Of a DNA stretch of 64,000 bases, positions 52,699 to 61,751 are shown in pieces. The stretch covers positions 76,879 to 140,878 of the forward strand of contig RFTJ01000001.1 of the NCBI GenBank assembly GCA_009923495.1, read 5' to 3'. Both the position numbers and the translations under genes were made by a program. The stretch's first letter is position 1. Each line of letters begins with the position of its first letter. This stretch comes from Actinomycetota bacterium. Its GTDB lineage: Bacteria > Actinomycetota > Actinomycetes > S36-B12 > UBA5976. Below the pieces are notes generated by a model. The model was not told where the DNA came from, searched no databases, and was given only the letters and a program-made list of their open reading frames with translations.

Positions 52699-53527
52699 CT
52701 GTGAGCAAGGACTTAATGCTCAATTTGAACAAGTGGTACTTCTTTTTGAATTTAATGCCGAAAAACTGAAGGAAGAAATAAATACACACCTGAAATAGTT
52801 TTTTCAAGAAGTAGGCAAATATATAAGGCACGGAACTATTCCTCAGAATAACCAAAGGATACAAAGCAGAGTTGCGACAGTTGCGATTGTAAGCCCAGTC
52901 TGAATTCGATCTTTCGCTATCTTGCACTTCATACAGGATGGCATCGGAAACCCAGCGAATCAGGTAGCCGGCATTGCCGAGTCTGATTGTTAAATCGGAG
53001 TCTGATCCACCTCTATTGAAGTAAATATCAAAATACAAATGACGCGAGCCAATGATATTACTTGGAATCAGCAGGTTATTAGTTGCTGCCGACTTCAATA
53101 AAGTACCAGTAGCAAGATTTCGCATTGGTCGTATTTTAGAGTCCTTGACCACTTCGCCGCCATCATCAACTTCATAAACTGGACCGAAGATGATGTCCGT
53201 GGGAAACTGCTTATGCGCTCGAGTCAGATTGGTGAACCATTTCTCGTCGGGGTACTCGTCATCATCGATAAATATCAAGTTCTCGTCAGGATTGACTTCT
53301 TGAAGGACTCGGTTGCGTGCGTATGCAATTCCTGGTCTTAGTTCGCGAACAACTGTGAGATTAGGAAGTTGGGCGACCTCAATATCTCCAACACCATTAA
53401 TCGCGATTACGATGCGCAAGTTTTCAGAATGCTCGTTGAGCGTGGGAATAAATTTGTCCAGAAAAAGGTCTAAAGTTGCCCGAGTTCCAGTCGTGCATAT
53501 ACCGATTACATACTTCTCGTCTAGCAC
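52673..53527 (-). CDS. Glycosyltransferase family 2
   Basis: A 284-residue GT-A enzyme. VIGICTTGTRATLDLFLDKF opens the fold, the metal-binding DxD-like run is FIDDDEYPDEKWF, and RGGSDSDLTIRLGNAGYLIRWV holds the acceptor region (ED-like SDSD). A hydrophobic C-terminal stretch (near residues 230-255) may bind the membrane. The start is GTG at 53527. It is first in a four-gene minus-strand run: GT2, GT4, SGNH, polymerase-like. Confidence 0.9.
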   Translation of the reverse strand: MLDEKYVIGICTTGTRATLDLFLDKFIPTLNEHSENLRIVIAINGVGDIEVAQLPNLTVVRELRPGIAYARNRVLQEVNPDENLIFIDDDEYPDEKWFTNLTRAHKQFPTDIIFGPVYEVDDGGEVVKDSKIRPMRNLATGTLLKSAATNNLLIPSNIIGSRHLYFDIYFNRGGSDSDLTIRLGNAGYLIRWVSDAILYEVQDSERSNSDWAYNRNCRNSALYPLVILRNSSVPYIFAYFLKKLFQVCIYFFLQFFGIKFKKKYHLFKLSIKSLLTGDSGLYSD

Positions 53528-53661
53528 TTAGTACCCCATGCTTTGTGTCTTATGTCCTTTGCCAAGAATACCAACATTTCCTGCTCCGAATTAGTCGCAA
53601 GTTTTCTCAACCGCTGATAGTAGAATTGCCCTGTTCCTACTAAATCAGCACAAAGGCCGCT

Positions 53662-54198
53662 ATGCGAGATCTAAGTAAATTCGATGCCGCTGGCTATGAC
53701 CGTGGTCGCAACAAAGTCTGGCAGGCGCTCTGGTTTGGCTTCTCATTTTTGATTTTCCAGAAATTTTGGTTCCCAAACAGATTCAGGGCATCAGCACTGC
53801 GACTGTTCGGAGCGAGGGTTGGCGAAAATGTCTTTATTCGCCATGATGTTCGCATCATGTGGCCGTGGAAGATACACATTGGTGACAACTGCTGGCTTGG
53901 AGAAGGCGCTCGAATCATAAACATCGTAGAAGTCACAATTGGTGATGACGTATGCATCTCCCAAGAAGCCATGCTTTGTAGTGGCTCTCACGACCATGCA
54001 AAAATTGATTTCCCCTATCGCAATCGACCAATAACGATCGGAAATGGTTCTTGGATTGCAGCTCGGGCAACCGTTTTGCCCGGCGCTGAAATTGGCGAAA
54101 ACTGCGTGATTTCAGCGCGAGAGATTGCACGCGGAGAAATTCCGAATAACAGCCTGCTTATCAATGGTCAACTGCGAGAGATAGCTGAGCCATCTTGA
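53662..54198 (+). CDS. WcaF-like acetyltransferase, left-handed beta helix
   Basis: A 178-residue acetyltransferase of the hexapeptide-repeat (LbH) type. The body shows regular I-G-[x4] turns (IHIGDNCWLGEGARI, VTIGDDVCISQEAML, ITIGNGSWIAARATVLPGAEIGENCVI in parts). Residues CSGSHDHAKIDFPYRNRPI carry the catalytic histidine. It is related to colanic-acid WcaF proteins that O-acetylate a sugar. It overlaps the next glycosyltransferase gene by 4 bases. Confidence 0.92.
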   Translation: MRDLSKFDAAGYDRGRNKVWQALWFGFSFLIFQKFWFPNRFRASALRLFGARVGENVFIRHDVRIMWPWKIHIGDNCWLGEGARIINIVEVTIGDDVCISQEAMLCSGSHDHAKIDFPYRNRPITIGNGSWIAARATVLPGAEIGENCVISAREIARGEIPNNSLLINGQLREIAEPS

Positions 54199-55301
54199 AA
54201 ATACTGCACGCATTTACTCTTCAATCGCCCGACAATGCCTTTGGGGGTCCGATTCGGGTCGCCCTAAATCTGGCCCATGAACTTAAGAGTCGAGATATAA
54301 AGGTTGAGTTAGTTGGTGGGTGCCGCGATTACCCAACGATTCCGCAAGAAATTGAAGGGATCAACGCAAATCTATTTGCAGTCAGGCAAATCCACGCAAA
54401 ACTTGGCTTTAGCGGTCTGATTTCGCTGAAACTACTAGCTTGGGCTTGGCGTAATGTAAGGAATTTTGATGTTGTTCACATTCACCTTGCCCGCGATCTA
54501 ATCACCTTGCCAATCACCTTCATTTGTCGGTTGCGAAATGTTCCTTACGTGATTCAGGGCCACGGCATGATAGACCCGACACAGAGAGCCACCGGAAGAA
54601 TTCTTGACTTCCTGCTGGTTAGAAAATCCCTAATACAGGCCAGCAAGTTGCTTTATTTAACCGAGCAAGAGCAGCAGGATTATCCCGCGGTGGCTAAGTC
54701 CGCTTTAAGCAATTTAGCTTTTTTACCAAATGGGGTTCCCGCTCAGTCCAAGTCTTCTGCTGTTGAGAGAACTAGCATCTCATTCATTTCAAGATTGCAA
54801 GAGCGAAAGAGACCAACCCGGTTTGTCGAGATGGCAGCAAAATTGTCTGGCGACGAAAATTTTTCTGATTTCAAGATTGCTGGTGCGGATGAAGGTGAAC
54901 TCAACGCAGTCCTTTCTCTGATCGAGAAGCATGCTTTAGCCCAACGAGTAACTTATGTTGGACCCAAAGATCACGATGGCGTACTTGATTTACTTTCACG
55001 AACACTAATCCTGGTGCTGCCGTCGGTAAACGAACCATTTCCAATGATCATCCTTGAAGCCTTATCGTGTGGCATTCCAGTAGTGCTTACCGACAGCTGC
55101 GGACTTGCTCCATACATTCAACGAGGAAACGCTGGCATTGTGACTGACGGATCTGTTGACGGCCTGGTTAATGCGGTAAAAGTGATTACTCAAGATTTGC
55201 TAACTTACTCAGCTAGCGCATTGGAACTAGCGCAAAAGGAATTCTCAATGAAGCACATTGGTGACGAACTCTTGGCTATCTATCGGGCCGCTACTTCTTA
55301 A
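54195..55301 (+). CDS. Glycosyltransferase family 4
   Basis: A 368-residue GT-B enzyme. FGGPIRVALNLAHELKSR near the start, then ISFISRLQERKRPTRFVEMA and VNEPFPMIILEALSCGIPVVLTD (donor E-x7-E) are family marks. The TTG start overlaps the stop of the acetyltransferase (TTGA), showing translational coupling. It converges on the next glycosyltransferase gene with an 11-base overlap at the 3' ends. Confidence 0.92.
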   Translation: MKILHAFTLQSPDNAFGGPIRVALNLAHELKSRDIKVELVGGCRDYPTIPQEIEGINANLFAVRQIHAKLGFSGLISLKLLAWAWRNVRNFDVVHIHLARDLITLPITFICRLRNVPYVIQGHGMIDPTQRATGRILDFLLVRKSLIQASKLLYLTEQEQQDYPAVAKSALSNLAFLPNGVPAQSKSSAVERTSISFISRLQERKRPTRFVEMAAKLSGDENFSDFKIAGADEGELNAVLSLIEKHALAQRVTYVGPKDHDGVLDLLSRTLILVLPSVNEPFPMIILEALSCGIPVVLTDSCGLAPYIQRGNAGIVTDGSVDGLVNAVKVITQDLLTYSASALELAQKEFSMKHIGDELLAIYRAATS

Positions 55302-56505
55302 AAAAGTTCAGTACCCAATTGATTCGCTGAGCTCGTAACTCACCTGCATCTGACAACGTTGTTTGCTCCGATTTTTCGGACTTTAATTGGGTACCCTGAC
55401 CAAGAAGAGCAGTAATTTCCTCGGCAAGCGCTCTTGGTTCACCAGCTGGAACTTGCTTCGCCTGAGCTAACTTTGCAAGGACTTTTGAGGTATTTCCGCC
55501 AGGGACGACTGCACCCAAAATTGGTTGACCAGAAGCTTCATAAGCTGTGAGCTTGGATGGTAGCGACATGTCGAAAATTGTTGGCGCTTCATTTAGCAGC
55601 AAAACATCACTAGCTGAAAGCAGTGCTGAATAATCACTTTCATCGACAAGTCCCATGAATTCGATTTTTGGATCAGCACCAGCCATTTGTTCCAATTCCG
55701 CGCGTTGACTGCCGTCGCCAACCAGCAGGAGCCTTACCTGGTCTGAGTCAACAAGTCGGATTGCCTCAATAAGGTTGCCTAAATCTTGTTTCAATCCCAT
55801 ATTTCCTGTGTGGGTAAGCACGAAAGTGTCAGTTGGCCAGCCTAGTTGTGCTCGCGCTTGCTCACGTGGAATCTTGACAATGTTTTTCACGGAGTAGTTT
55901 GGTGAAACTACAACGTCGTCTGAATTTACCCCTAACCCAATAATGGAATCCGAAAAGGATTCAGTTATGGCCGCCACCGAATCAGCGCGCTGTAGATACT
56001 TACTTTCAATTGCCGAGGCAAGACCTGCAACCTTGTCACCACCAGAAATATTCGACTGAGTGGTAGCAGCAGTCATCAAATCCTGAACCAGAACTCCAAA
56101 TGGTACTTTCCGCCGCTTCGCTAAAGCTGCTCCAACGACTACGTCGGCTAGTGCTGGACTTACGGCGATGACAATATCCGGTCTTTGAGATCGACTTCGC
56201 CACCATGCTGAAAACAGAAATGATGCCTCAAAAGCAACTCGCGCTAATGCGGACATCTTTGCCGGCACGAATATCTTGCAGCGCAGAACTTGAACATCAT
56301 TTAGGACTTCATTCCGACGTTCTTTAGTTTTGTATTCTGGTGGAATTGACCACTGTGGGTAATGCGGTAGCGCAGTAATTACAGTCACATCATGCCCAAG
56401 TTTTACTAAATTTTCAGCCAAGTCTGTGGTGTACGGCGCACATCCCGTTACTTCGGGGAAGTAATTAACGGCAATAAGGCAGATTTTCTTGGAATCTGAA
56501 GTCAC
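55291..56505 (-). CDS. Glycosyltransferase family 4 (WcaI-like)
   Basis: A 404-residue GT-B enzyme of the WcaI-like type, with CLIAVNYFPEVTGCAPYTTDLAENL (in parts) at the N terminus, ALPHYPQWSIPPEY, and the donor-site region SLPSKLTAYEASGQPILGAV. WcaI-like enzymes use fucose or glucose donors in colanic-acid synthesis. The GTG start at 56505 is the only good one. It is the last gene of the polysaccharide region. Confidence 0.9.
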   Translation of the reverse strand: MTSDSKKICLIAVNYFPEVTGCAPYTTDLAENLVKLGHDVTVITALPHYPQWSIPPEYKTKERRNEVLNDVQVLRCKIFVPAKMSALARVAFEASFLFSAWWRSRSQRPDIVIAVSPALADVVVGAALAKRRKVPFGVLVQDLMTAATTQSNISGGDKVAGLASAIESKYLQRADSVAAITESFSDSIIGLGVNSDDVVVSPNYSVKNIVKIPREQARAQLGWPTDTFVLTHTGNMGLKQDLGNLIEAIRLVDSDQVRLLLVGDGSQRAELEQMAGADPKIEFMGLVDESDYSALLSASDVLLLNEAPTIFDMSLPSKLTAYEASGQPILGAVVPGGNTSKVLAKLAQAKQVPAGEPRALAEEITALLGQGTQLKSEKSEQTTLSDAGELRAQRINWVLNFFKK

Positions 56506-56556
56506 AGTTCATTGTATTGGGTCACCACAGCCAGTTGATAAAGTCCTAGGGCTTGC

Positions 56557-57018
56557 CTAACTGATGCCTGCCTTTACTAGAGCCGACTGCAATGATTGCT
56601 TGTAGCCATAAGAAGTGTAGGAAGCACCGCTTACCGATTTGATTCTTGCGGATTGGGCTGCCAGTGCTTCCTTGCGCAAAATGGGCAAGGAGTATCTAGC
56701 TATCATCATCGAGTTTCCATCTTGATTTGGAGATTTTTCTACTTTGACGTTAAGCAATTTTTTGCCTTTGACTATTGCTTTAACCTGCACGTAGCCAAAA
56801 TTTACCCAAACAGAATCGCCAGTAATCGAACGAGTCTTGAGGCTAATTGCGGAACTCGATGTGTTAGCGAAGTGACTCTGCGTAACCGGTTGACTTGGTC
56901 GTAGCCCGCTTGCACTAAGAGATCCAGTACTTCCAACTGAGGTCGCTCCGGCTGATAAGAATGTAGTTCCAGCAATTCCGGCAAATGTACTAAGTGCAAA
57001 CAGCTGATTCTTTCTCAT
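56557..57018 (-). CDS. FMN-binding domain protein, exported
   Basis: A ~153-residue protein with an N-terminal signal peptide (MRKNQLFALSTFAGIAGTTF, then SAGATS) and an FMN-binding domain, seen in VNFGYVQVKAIVKGKKLLNVKVEKSPNQDG (in parts) and the C-terminal SGASYTSYGYKQSLQSAL, where a threonine or serine near SGAS(Y)T binds FMN covalently in NqrC/RnfG-like proteins. The ATG at 57018 has AGGAG four bases upstream. It probably works in extracytoplasmic electron transfer; partners are not in the window. Confidence 0.85.
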   Translation of the reverse strand: MRKNQLFALSTFAGIAGTTFLSAGATSVGSTGSLSASGLRPSQPVTQSHFANTSSSAISLKTRSITGDSVWVNFGYVQVKAIVKGKKLLNVKVEKSPNQDGNSMMIARYSLPILRKEALAAQSARIKSVSGASYTSYGYKQSLQSALVKAGIS

Positions 57019-57089
57019 AACTCTCCTTTTACTTTTCCAGCATTGCAAACTGAAGTAAAAGGGAGATACCGAGAAGTGTTAAGAATTGG

Positions 57090-58415
57090 TCAAGAAGTGA
57101 CTAAGTCTTGCTGAAAGCCAGGAACCCAGTCAATAAATTCGTCTATTACCGAAAATTCGGACTCCAGTTGACAGAGCACACCAATACTTCCCAGCCAAAC
57201 CCGATGAATTAGCAAATAATTCGGTGGCAAATTTATTTTCAGTCCTATTGCCCAGTCTGGATTGCGTGGGTCACTAGTTCGCGAGAATTGCTCCCGTAAC
57301 CACTCCCTACTGTGCTTGAAAACCTGGGTTTTTGCTGGCTCAGTAAATGGAGCCAAATAATCACGTAATGACTCCGGATCAATTTGGATGCCTGGTCGGA
57401 TAAATCCTTCAGCGCGCAAACCAGATTCAATTCCGGAGCCATCATTGGCCATGGCTACCAACAGTAACTTTCCCATTGCCTTCGGCAGGCCATCAGGTAA
57501 GTCTGCGGTGGCGCCGAAATCTAGAACTGCTAGTCGGCCATCTGGCATAACGCGAAAATTTCCTGGATGGGGATCTGCATGCATCAGGCCAGCAATTTTT
57601 GGTCCTGACAGCAGGAAACGAAGGTACATTTTTCCATATTTATCGCGCTCATCTTGAGTCCCTGATTCAATTATGCGTGCAAGAGATTTTCCTTCTACCC
57701 ATTCGGTAACAACGACTTCACTCGCCGCAGAAAGAACGTGTGGAATGAAAAAATCTTTGTGTCCGTCAAAGGCGACTGCAAACTTACGTTGAACTTTTGA
57801 CTCGTGCAAATAATCAAGCTCTTCGCCAACGCGGAGCTTTAATTCTGCTAAGAGTGCTTTTAGGTCAATACCTGGAAAGGCAAAGGCAAAAATGTTGCCC
57901 ATGCGGGACACTTGATTGAGGTCTGACATGACCGCTTTTGCAGCTCCGGGATACTGGATTTTTACTGCGACTTCGCGCCCATCGTGCCAAATCGCCTTGT
58001 GCACTTGTCCGATGGACGCAGCAGCTGAAGGTAGGTCTGAAAACTTTTGAAATCGACCACGCCAATCTTTCCCGAGGCTCTTAGTTAACTGCAGTTCCAC
58101 ATTCTTGGCCGACATAGGAGGGGCGCTGTCTTGCAACTTTGTTAGAGATTCTCGGTAAGGAGCAATCATCTCTTCGGGCAAGGCCGCCTCAAGGACGCTC
58201 AGTACTTGACCAAATTTCATAGCGCCGCCCTTTAGCGTGCCAAGAACGCTAAAAAGTTGTTCGGCCGTGCGACGTTGAGCACGGATTAATGCCGCCTGCG
58301 AGTCCCCACCACCTATCCGGGTGCCAGCAACCACCGCCCGCCTACCAGCATGACTTACTGGCACCGAAGCCAATTTTGCGGTTCGGCTCAAGGCATAGGT
58401 TGGCATTTCTGGCAC
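57090..58415 (-). CDS. AarF/UbiB (ABC1) family atypical kinase
   Basis: A 441-residue ABC1-type protein. The N-terminal KxGQ-type motif is GGAMKFGQVLSVLEA; the alanine-rich loop and lysine lie in AAASIGQVHKAIW and GREVAVKIQYPG; the catalytic HADPHPGNF and metal-binding LDFG follow. Family members are ATPases linked to quinone or lipid handling. The start is GTG at 58415; an ATG 3 codons later (58406) is an alternative. It is divergent from the next gene. Confidence 0.92.
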   Translation of the reverse strand: MPEMPTYALSRTAKLASVPVSHAGRRAVVAGTRIGGGDSQAALIRAQRRTAEQLFSVLGTLKGGAMKFGQVLSVLEAALPEEMIAPYRESLTKLQDSAPPMSAKNVELQLTKSLGKDWRGRFQKFSDLPSAAASIGQVHKAIWHDGREVAVKIQYPGAAKAVMSDLNQVSRMGNIFAFAFPGIDLKALLAELKLRVGEELDYLHESKVQRKFAVAFDGHKDFFIPHVLSAASEVVVTEWVEGKSLARIIESGTQDERDKYGKMYLRFLLSGPKIAGLMHADPHPGNFRVMPDGRLAVLDFGATADLPDGLPKAMGKLLLVAMANDGSGIESGLRAEGFIRPGIQIDPESLRDYLAPFTEPAKTQVFKHSREWLREQFSRTSDPRNPDWAIGLKINLPPNYLLIHRVWLGSIGVLCQLESEFSVIDEFIDWVPGFQQDLVTS

Positions 58416-58493
58416 ATTTCATTGTCGCGTGATACTCAACACAGCGCATCTCCAGCAAGTGCGTGATATGTCACATCAGATTACGCTGTTCTT

Positions 58494-58844
58494 ATGTTTG
58501 ATCTCTCTTCAATCCTTCGTCAAGCCGCAGACACGTTAGATTCAATAGGCAATCGAGTTCGTGAACAACGTGCAGACGAAAGTGCTCCGATGGTTGATGT
58601 AGATGCGGTCAATGCTGCCGTAGTCACTCTTAGTGCATCTGCGATTTCTGCACTTCTCGACTTAGCAGACACGTTGCCTCGACCAAACATGTGTAATCGG
58701 GACCATGAAGGTTCAGCAGACGTATCTGAGTCCGTTGCTGACGAAGTGGACAAAGTCGTTGGTCGCCTTGGTTTGGTGCAGGAAGCGGAGCTTGCCGCAC
58801 TTCGAAAGCGAGTTGTAGAGCTTGAAGAAAAGCTAGCAAAATAG
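58494..58844 (+). CDS. Small helical protein with C-terminal coiled coil
   Basis: A 116-residue protein. Residues ~5-30 (ILRQAADTLDSIGNRVREQ) and ~88-115 (QEAELAALRKRVVELEEKL) are amphipathic helices, the last a probable coiled coil; a Cys-x-Arg-Asp-His patch (MCNRDHEG) lies in the middle. It is like small polar accessory proteins but I do not recognise it. It starts 53 bases before orn and may be transcribed with it. Confidence 0.65.
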   Translation: MFDLSSILRQAADTLDSIGNRVREQRADESAPMVDVDAVNAAVVTLSASAISALLDLADTLPRPNMCNRDHEGSADVSESVADEVDKVVGRLGLVQEAELAALRKRVVELEEKLAK

Positions 58845-58897
58845 CCTTGGCTTTAACCCTCTCATTAATCTTTTTCCTAACTGGTTAGGCTTATTGC

Positions 58898-59524
58898 GTG
58901 AGCGAATCAAAAACTGACCGAATTGTCTGGATAGACTGCGAAATGACGGGTCTTGATTTTGTTAATGACTCGCTTGTGGAAATTGCCTGCATCGTCACTG
59001 ACAGCGAACTCAATGAATTGGATGATGGCTTCGAAGTTGTCATCAAAGTTCCGCAAGAAAAACTAGACACGATGGACCCAGTAGTCACTCAAATGCACAC
59101 TGCCTCAGGATTGCTCCATGACATTCCAAGCGGGTTGACTCTTGAAGAAGCAGAGCAGCAACTCTTTGATTACGTGACTTCACACGTTCCAGAATCATTC
59201 AAGGCTCCACTTGCTGGCTCAAGTGTCTATGTCGATCGGATTTTCTTGCGCAGAGATATGCCTCGTGTCGATTCATACTTGCATTATCGGATTATTGATG
59301 TTTCCAGCCTCAAAGAATTGGCCAGGCGCTGGTACTCGCGCACTTACTTTGCCAATCCATTGAAGACCGGAAATCACCGAGCACTGGGCGATACCAGAGA
59401 TTCAATCAATGAACTCCGTTACTACCGCGCTGCAATTATGGTGCCTGAACCTGGACCAGACACACTAACTGCTCGGGCAATTTCAGAGCACATTATGGGT
59501 CGTCCGTTCGCTACTGATGTTTAG
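58898..59524 (+). CDS. orn: Oligoribonuclease
   Basis: A 208-residue DEDDh 3'-5' exonuclease that degrades two- to five-nt RNAs, including linear c-di-GMP products. WIDCEMTGLD gives the first D and E; SVYVDRIFLRR, then YLHYRIIDVSSLKELARRW and HRALGDTRDSINELRYY supply the remaining acidic and histidine residues. It is slightly longer than the ~180-200 residues usual. The start is GTG at 58898. Confidence 0.96.
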   Translation: MSESKTDRIVWIDCEMTGLDFVNDSLVEIACIVTDSELNELDDGFEVVIKVPQEKLDTMDPVVTQMHTASGLLHDIPSGLTLEEAEQQLFDYVTSHVPESFKAPLAGSSVYVDRIFLRRDMPRVDSYLHYRIIDVSSLKELARRWYSRTYFANPLKTGNHRALGDTRDSINELRYYRAAIMVPEPGPDTLTARAISEHIMGRPFATDV

Positions 59525-59599
59525 TAAGCCGGCAATTTAACGCCTGGCTCTCCGCTGGCATAGACTAAGAGCTCTGCCAAAGTTTCTTTTGCAGTCATG

Positions 59600-59675
59600 G
59601 TGGGTGTAGCTCAGCTGGTAGAGCACCTGGTTGTGGTCCAGGACGTCGCGGGTTCGAGTCCCGTCACTCACCCCA
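59600..59675 (+). tRNA. tRNA-His (anticodon GTG)
   Basis: A complete cloverleaf with acceptor GTGGGTG/CACTCAC, anticodon arm CCTGG-TTGTGGT-CCAGG and intact T arm GCGGGTTCGAGTCCCGT. The extra G at 59599 is the G(-1) typical of tRNA-His, facing discriminator C. CCA is encoded. It serves as a control against the interrupted tRNAs in this window. Confidence 0.98.
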
Positions 59676-59706
59676 AGTGCCCGCTACTTAGTGGGCACTT
59701 TTTATT
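59675..59706 (+). terminator. Rho-independent terminator after tRNA-His
   Basis: AAGTGCCC (59675-59682) pairs with GGGCACTT (59693-59700) around a short loop and is followed by a TTTTT run. It ends the tRNA-His transcript. The next 138 bases to 59844 hold no gene. Confidence 0.9.
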
Positions 59707-59844
59707 TCCCTTAGAAGTTTCGCAAACTGAGGGCATTGTTTGAATTACATTTTCCTCAATGGTTCTGTCACTTCCACATATAGGTAAGGGTCATTTCAGT
59801 AGGCTTTGCTACCAGTACGTAGCAGGCGGCTACCGCACTTAAGA

Positions 59845-61707
59845 TTATGATGGCAAAGCGAGCTCAGCCATAAATTTATCATTAAAATCAGGGCGATCCG
59901 AGAGTTCAACATAGGCGACTTCTTCAAGTAACGTTGTTGCACCATGTCGCTCGGCCTGAGATAACAAAACCATTTTCGCCCCTTCGCCTGCCACATTTCC
60001 AGCGCTGACAATTCTCGCAACTGGAAGTTTGGGCACTAAACCAATCCCAATCGCTGAAGCTGGTGACAAATATGAACCAAAGGAGCCGGCGAGCAGAACT
60101 TGCTGTACATCCTCTGAGGAAAGGTTGAGCTCATCAAGAAGCAAACGCCAGCCTGTCGCGATTGATGCCTTGGCAAATTGTAACTCTCGAACATCGCGCT
60201 GAGACAGATAAACTGATGGCCGATTGTTTTCCCAGGCAAGCACGAATGCCCGCTCCTGATTTTCTAAAGTAATTAATCTTGTTGCCAGTCCTGGAACTAG
60301 TTGCTCGGCACCTTCGTTAGTTATGTAGCGACCAGAATCATCGATTATTCCTTGTTGATGCAGTGCATAAACTGCATCAACTAGTCCGGATCCGCAAAGT
60401 CCGACCGGCTCGACATTTCCGATTACCCCTAGTATTAAGTCGCCGTCGATTATTTGCACTACTTCAATAGCGCCATCCGCGGCCCGCATTCCACACGAAA
60501 TGGAGGCGGCTTCAAAAGCTGGTCCGGCCGGAGCTGCGGTAGTAAGAATTTTGTCACCATCTGACAGTACGATTTCACAGTTAGTTCCAACATCAATTAA
60601 TAATCGGACTCGCTTATCTCGGTCCATCCCGGTAGCAAGTGCGCCAGCGACAATGTCTCCCCCAACATAAGCGCCAAACAGTGGAAAAATGTAGCATCTA
60701 GCACTCGGCAGGCTACCCAAGCCAATCTCACTGGCTTTAAGTATCGGCCAACTGCGGGTTGCCGTGATAAATGGCGCGACTCCAACTGGTTCTGGATTAA
60801 TACCTAAGAGCAATTCCATCATTGTGGCATTGCCAGCAATCGCAATGTCATAGATATTTGAGGAAGAGACCCCAGAATCTTGGCAAACTTCGGCTAACAA
60901 TTCATTCAAAGTCTCTACCGCTGCTAATTGCATCGTCGCGAGCGCATTACTGTCAAGCATGGTCGCAGAAATTCGCGAGATCACGTCAGCACCAAAAGGT
61001 TGTTGCTTATTCAACATGGACTTTACGCAAACTGGGGTGCCCGTATTTAAATCGAGTAAGGTTGCCACAACTGTAGTAGTGCCCAAGTCAAAAGCTACAG
61101 CATAACTTTTAGTCGACGTATCCCCTGACTCAACAGCAATTAAGACATCGTCGTTAATTACAGCAGTCACTTTCCAATTGGCCGAACGAAGGATTGTTGG
61201 CAAGGCTTGTAGCACCGATAAATCAGCAGAAAACTCGATGTCACTAATAGACTTTTGTAGTCGCTCTAAGTCCATCGCCTGATCATGCAAACTTGGTTCA
61301 GCGAGTTCGACATACCGCTTTTGCACAGTGGGGCGCAGAATTACCTGCCGACCAACCCCTACAGTTGCTGCCTTAGGTCGGGTAGAAAGCGGTGGGACAT
61401 CAACTTTTAGATTGCCGTTGGCTTTAGCGGCACAAGCCAATCGCCAGCCTTGTGCGAGTTGTTCGGAAGAGAAAGCTCGGACATCAAGGTTCGAGACTGG
61501 AACTTCGCCTTCCAGGATTTGAATCTTGCATTTCTTACAAGTTCCGTGTCCACCACAGGTGGAGTCAATTGCCAAGCCATTCCAGGAAGCCGCATCAAAA
61601 ACTGAGACCCCAGGCGGCACTCGAACCTCCTGCCCACTTGGCTCAAATTTGAGTTGCACACGACCAAGTGCAGCTGCATCAGTTGCAGAAGGCGTGTTAT
61701 CGCTCAC
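59845..61707 (-). CDS. RACo-like reductive activator of corrinoid protein (2Fe-2S + ASKHA)
   Basis: A ~620-residue protein. The N-terminal 2Fe-2S ferredoxin domain carries C51, C57 and C60 (STCGGHGTCKKC) and C92 (LACAA), counting from the GTG at 61707. The C-terminal DUF4445 ASKHA ATPase domain starts SYAVAFDLGTTTVVA and includes LLIDVGTNCEIVL and GLCGSGLVDAVY. RACo proteins use ATP and an electron donor to reduce inactive Co(II) corrinoid protein. The GTG start is preferred over an upstream ATG at 61800 that would overlap the methyltransferase gene. Third gene of the corrinoid trio. Confidence 0.9.
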   Translation of the reverse strand: MSDNTPSATDAAALGRVQLKFEPSGQEVRVPPGVSVFDAASWNGLAIDSTCGGHGTCKKCKIQILEGEVPVSNLDVRAFSSEQLAQGWRLACAAKANGNLKVDVPPLSTRPKAATVGVGRQVILRPTVQKRYVELAEPSLHDQAMDLERLQKSISDIEFSADLSVLQALPTILRSANWKVTAVINDDVLIAVESGDTSTKSYAVAFDLGTTTVVATLLDLNTGTPVCVKSMLNKQQPFGADVISRISATMLDSNALATMQLAAVETLNELLAEVCQDSGVSSSNIYDIAIAGNATMMELLLGINPEPVGVAPFITATRSWPILKASEIGLGSLPSARCYIFPLFGAYVGGDIVAGALATGMDRDKRVRLLIDVGTNCEIVLSDGDKILTTAAPAGPAFEAASISCGMRAADGAIEVVQIIDGDLILGVIGNVEPVGLCGSGLVDAVYALHQQGIIDDSGRYITNEGAEQLVPGLATRLITLENQERAFVLAWENNRPSVYLSQRDVRELQFAKASIATGWRLLLDELNLSSEDVQQVLLAGSFGSYLSPASAIGIGLVPKLPVARIVSAGNVAGEGAKMVLLSQAERHGATTLLEEVAYVELSDRPDFNDKFMAELALPS

Positions 61708-61751
61708 GTAAGTATCTTTCGGTCGAAGTAACCCAAGACTACTAGAAGTGA

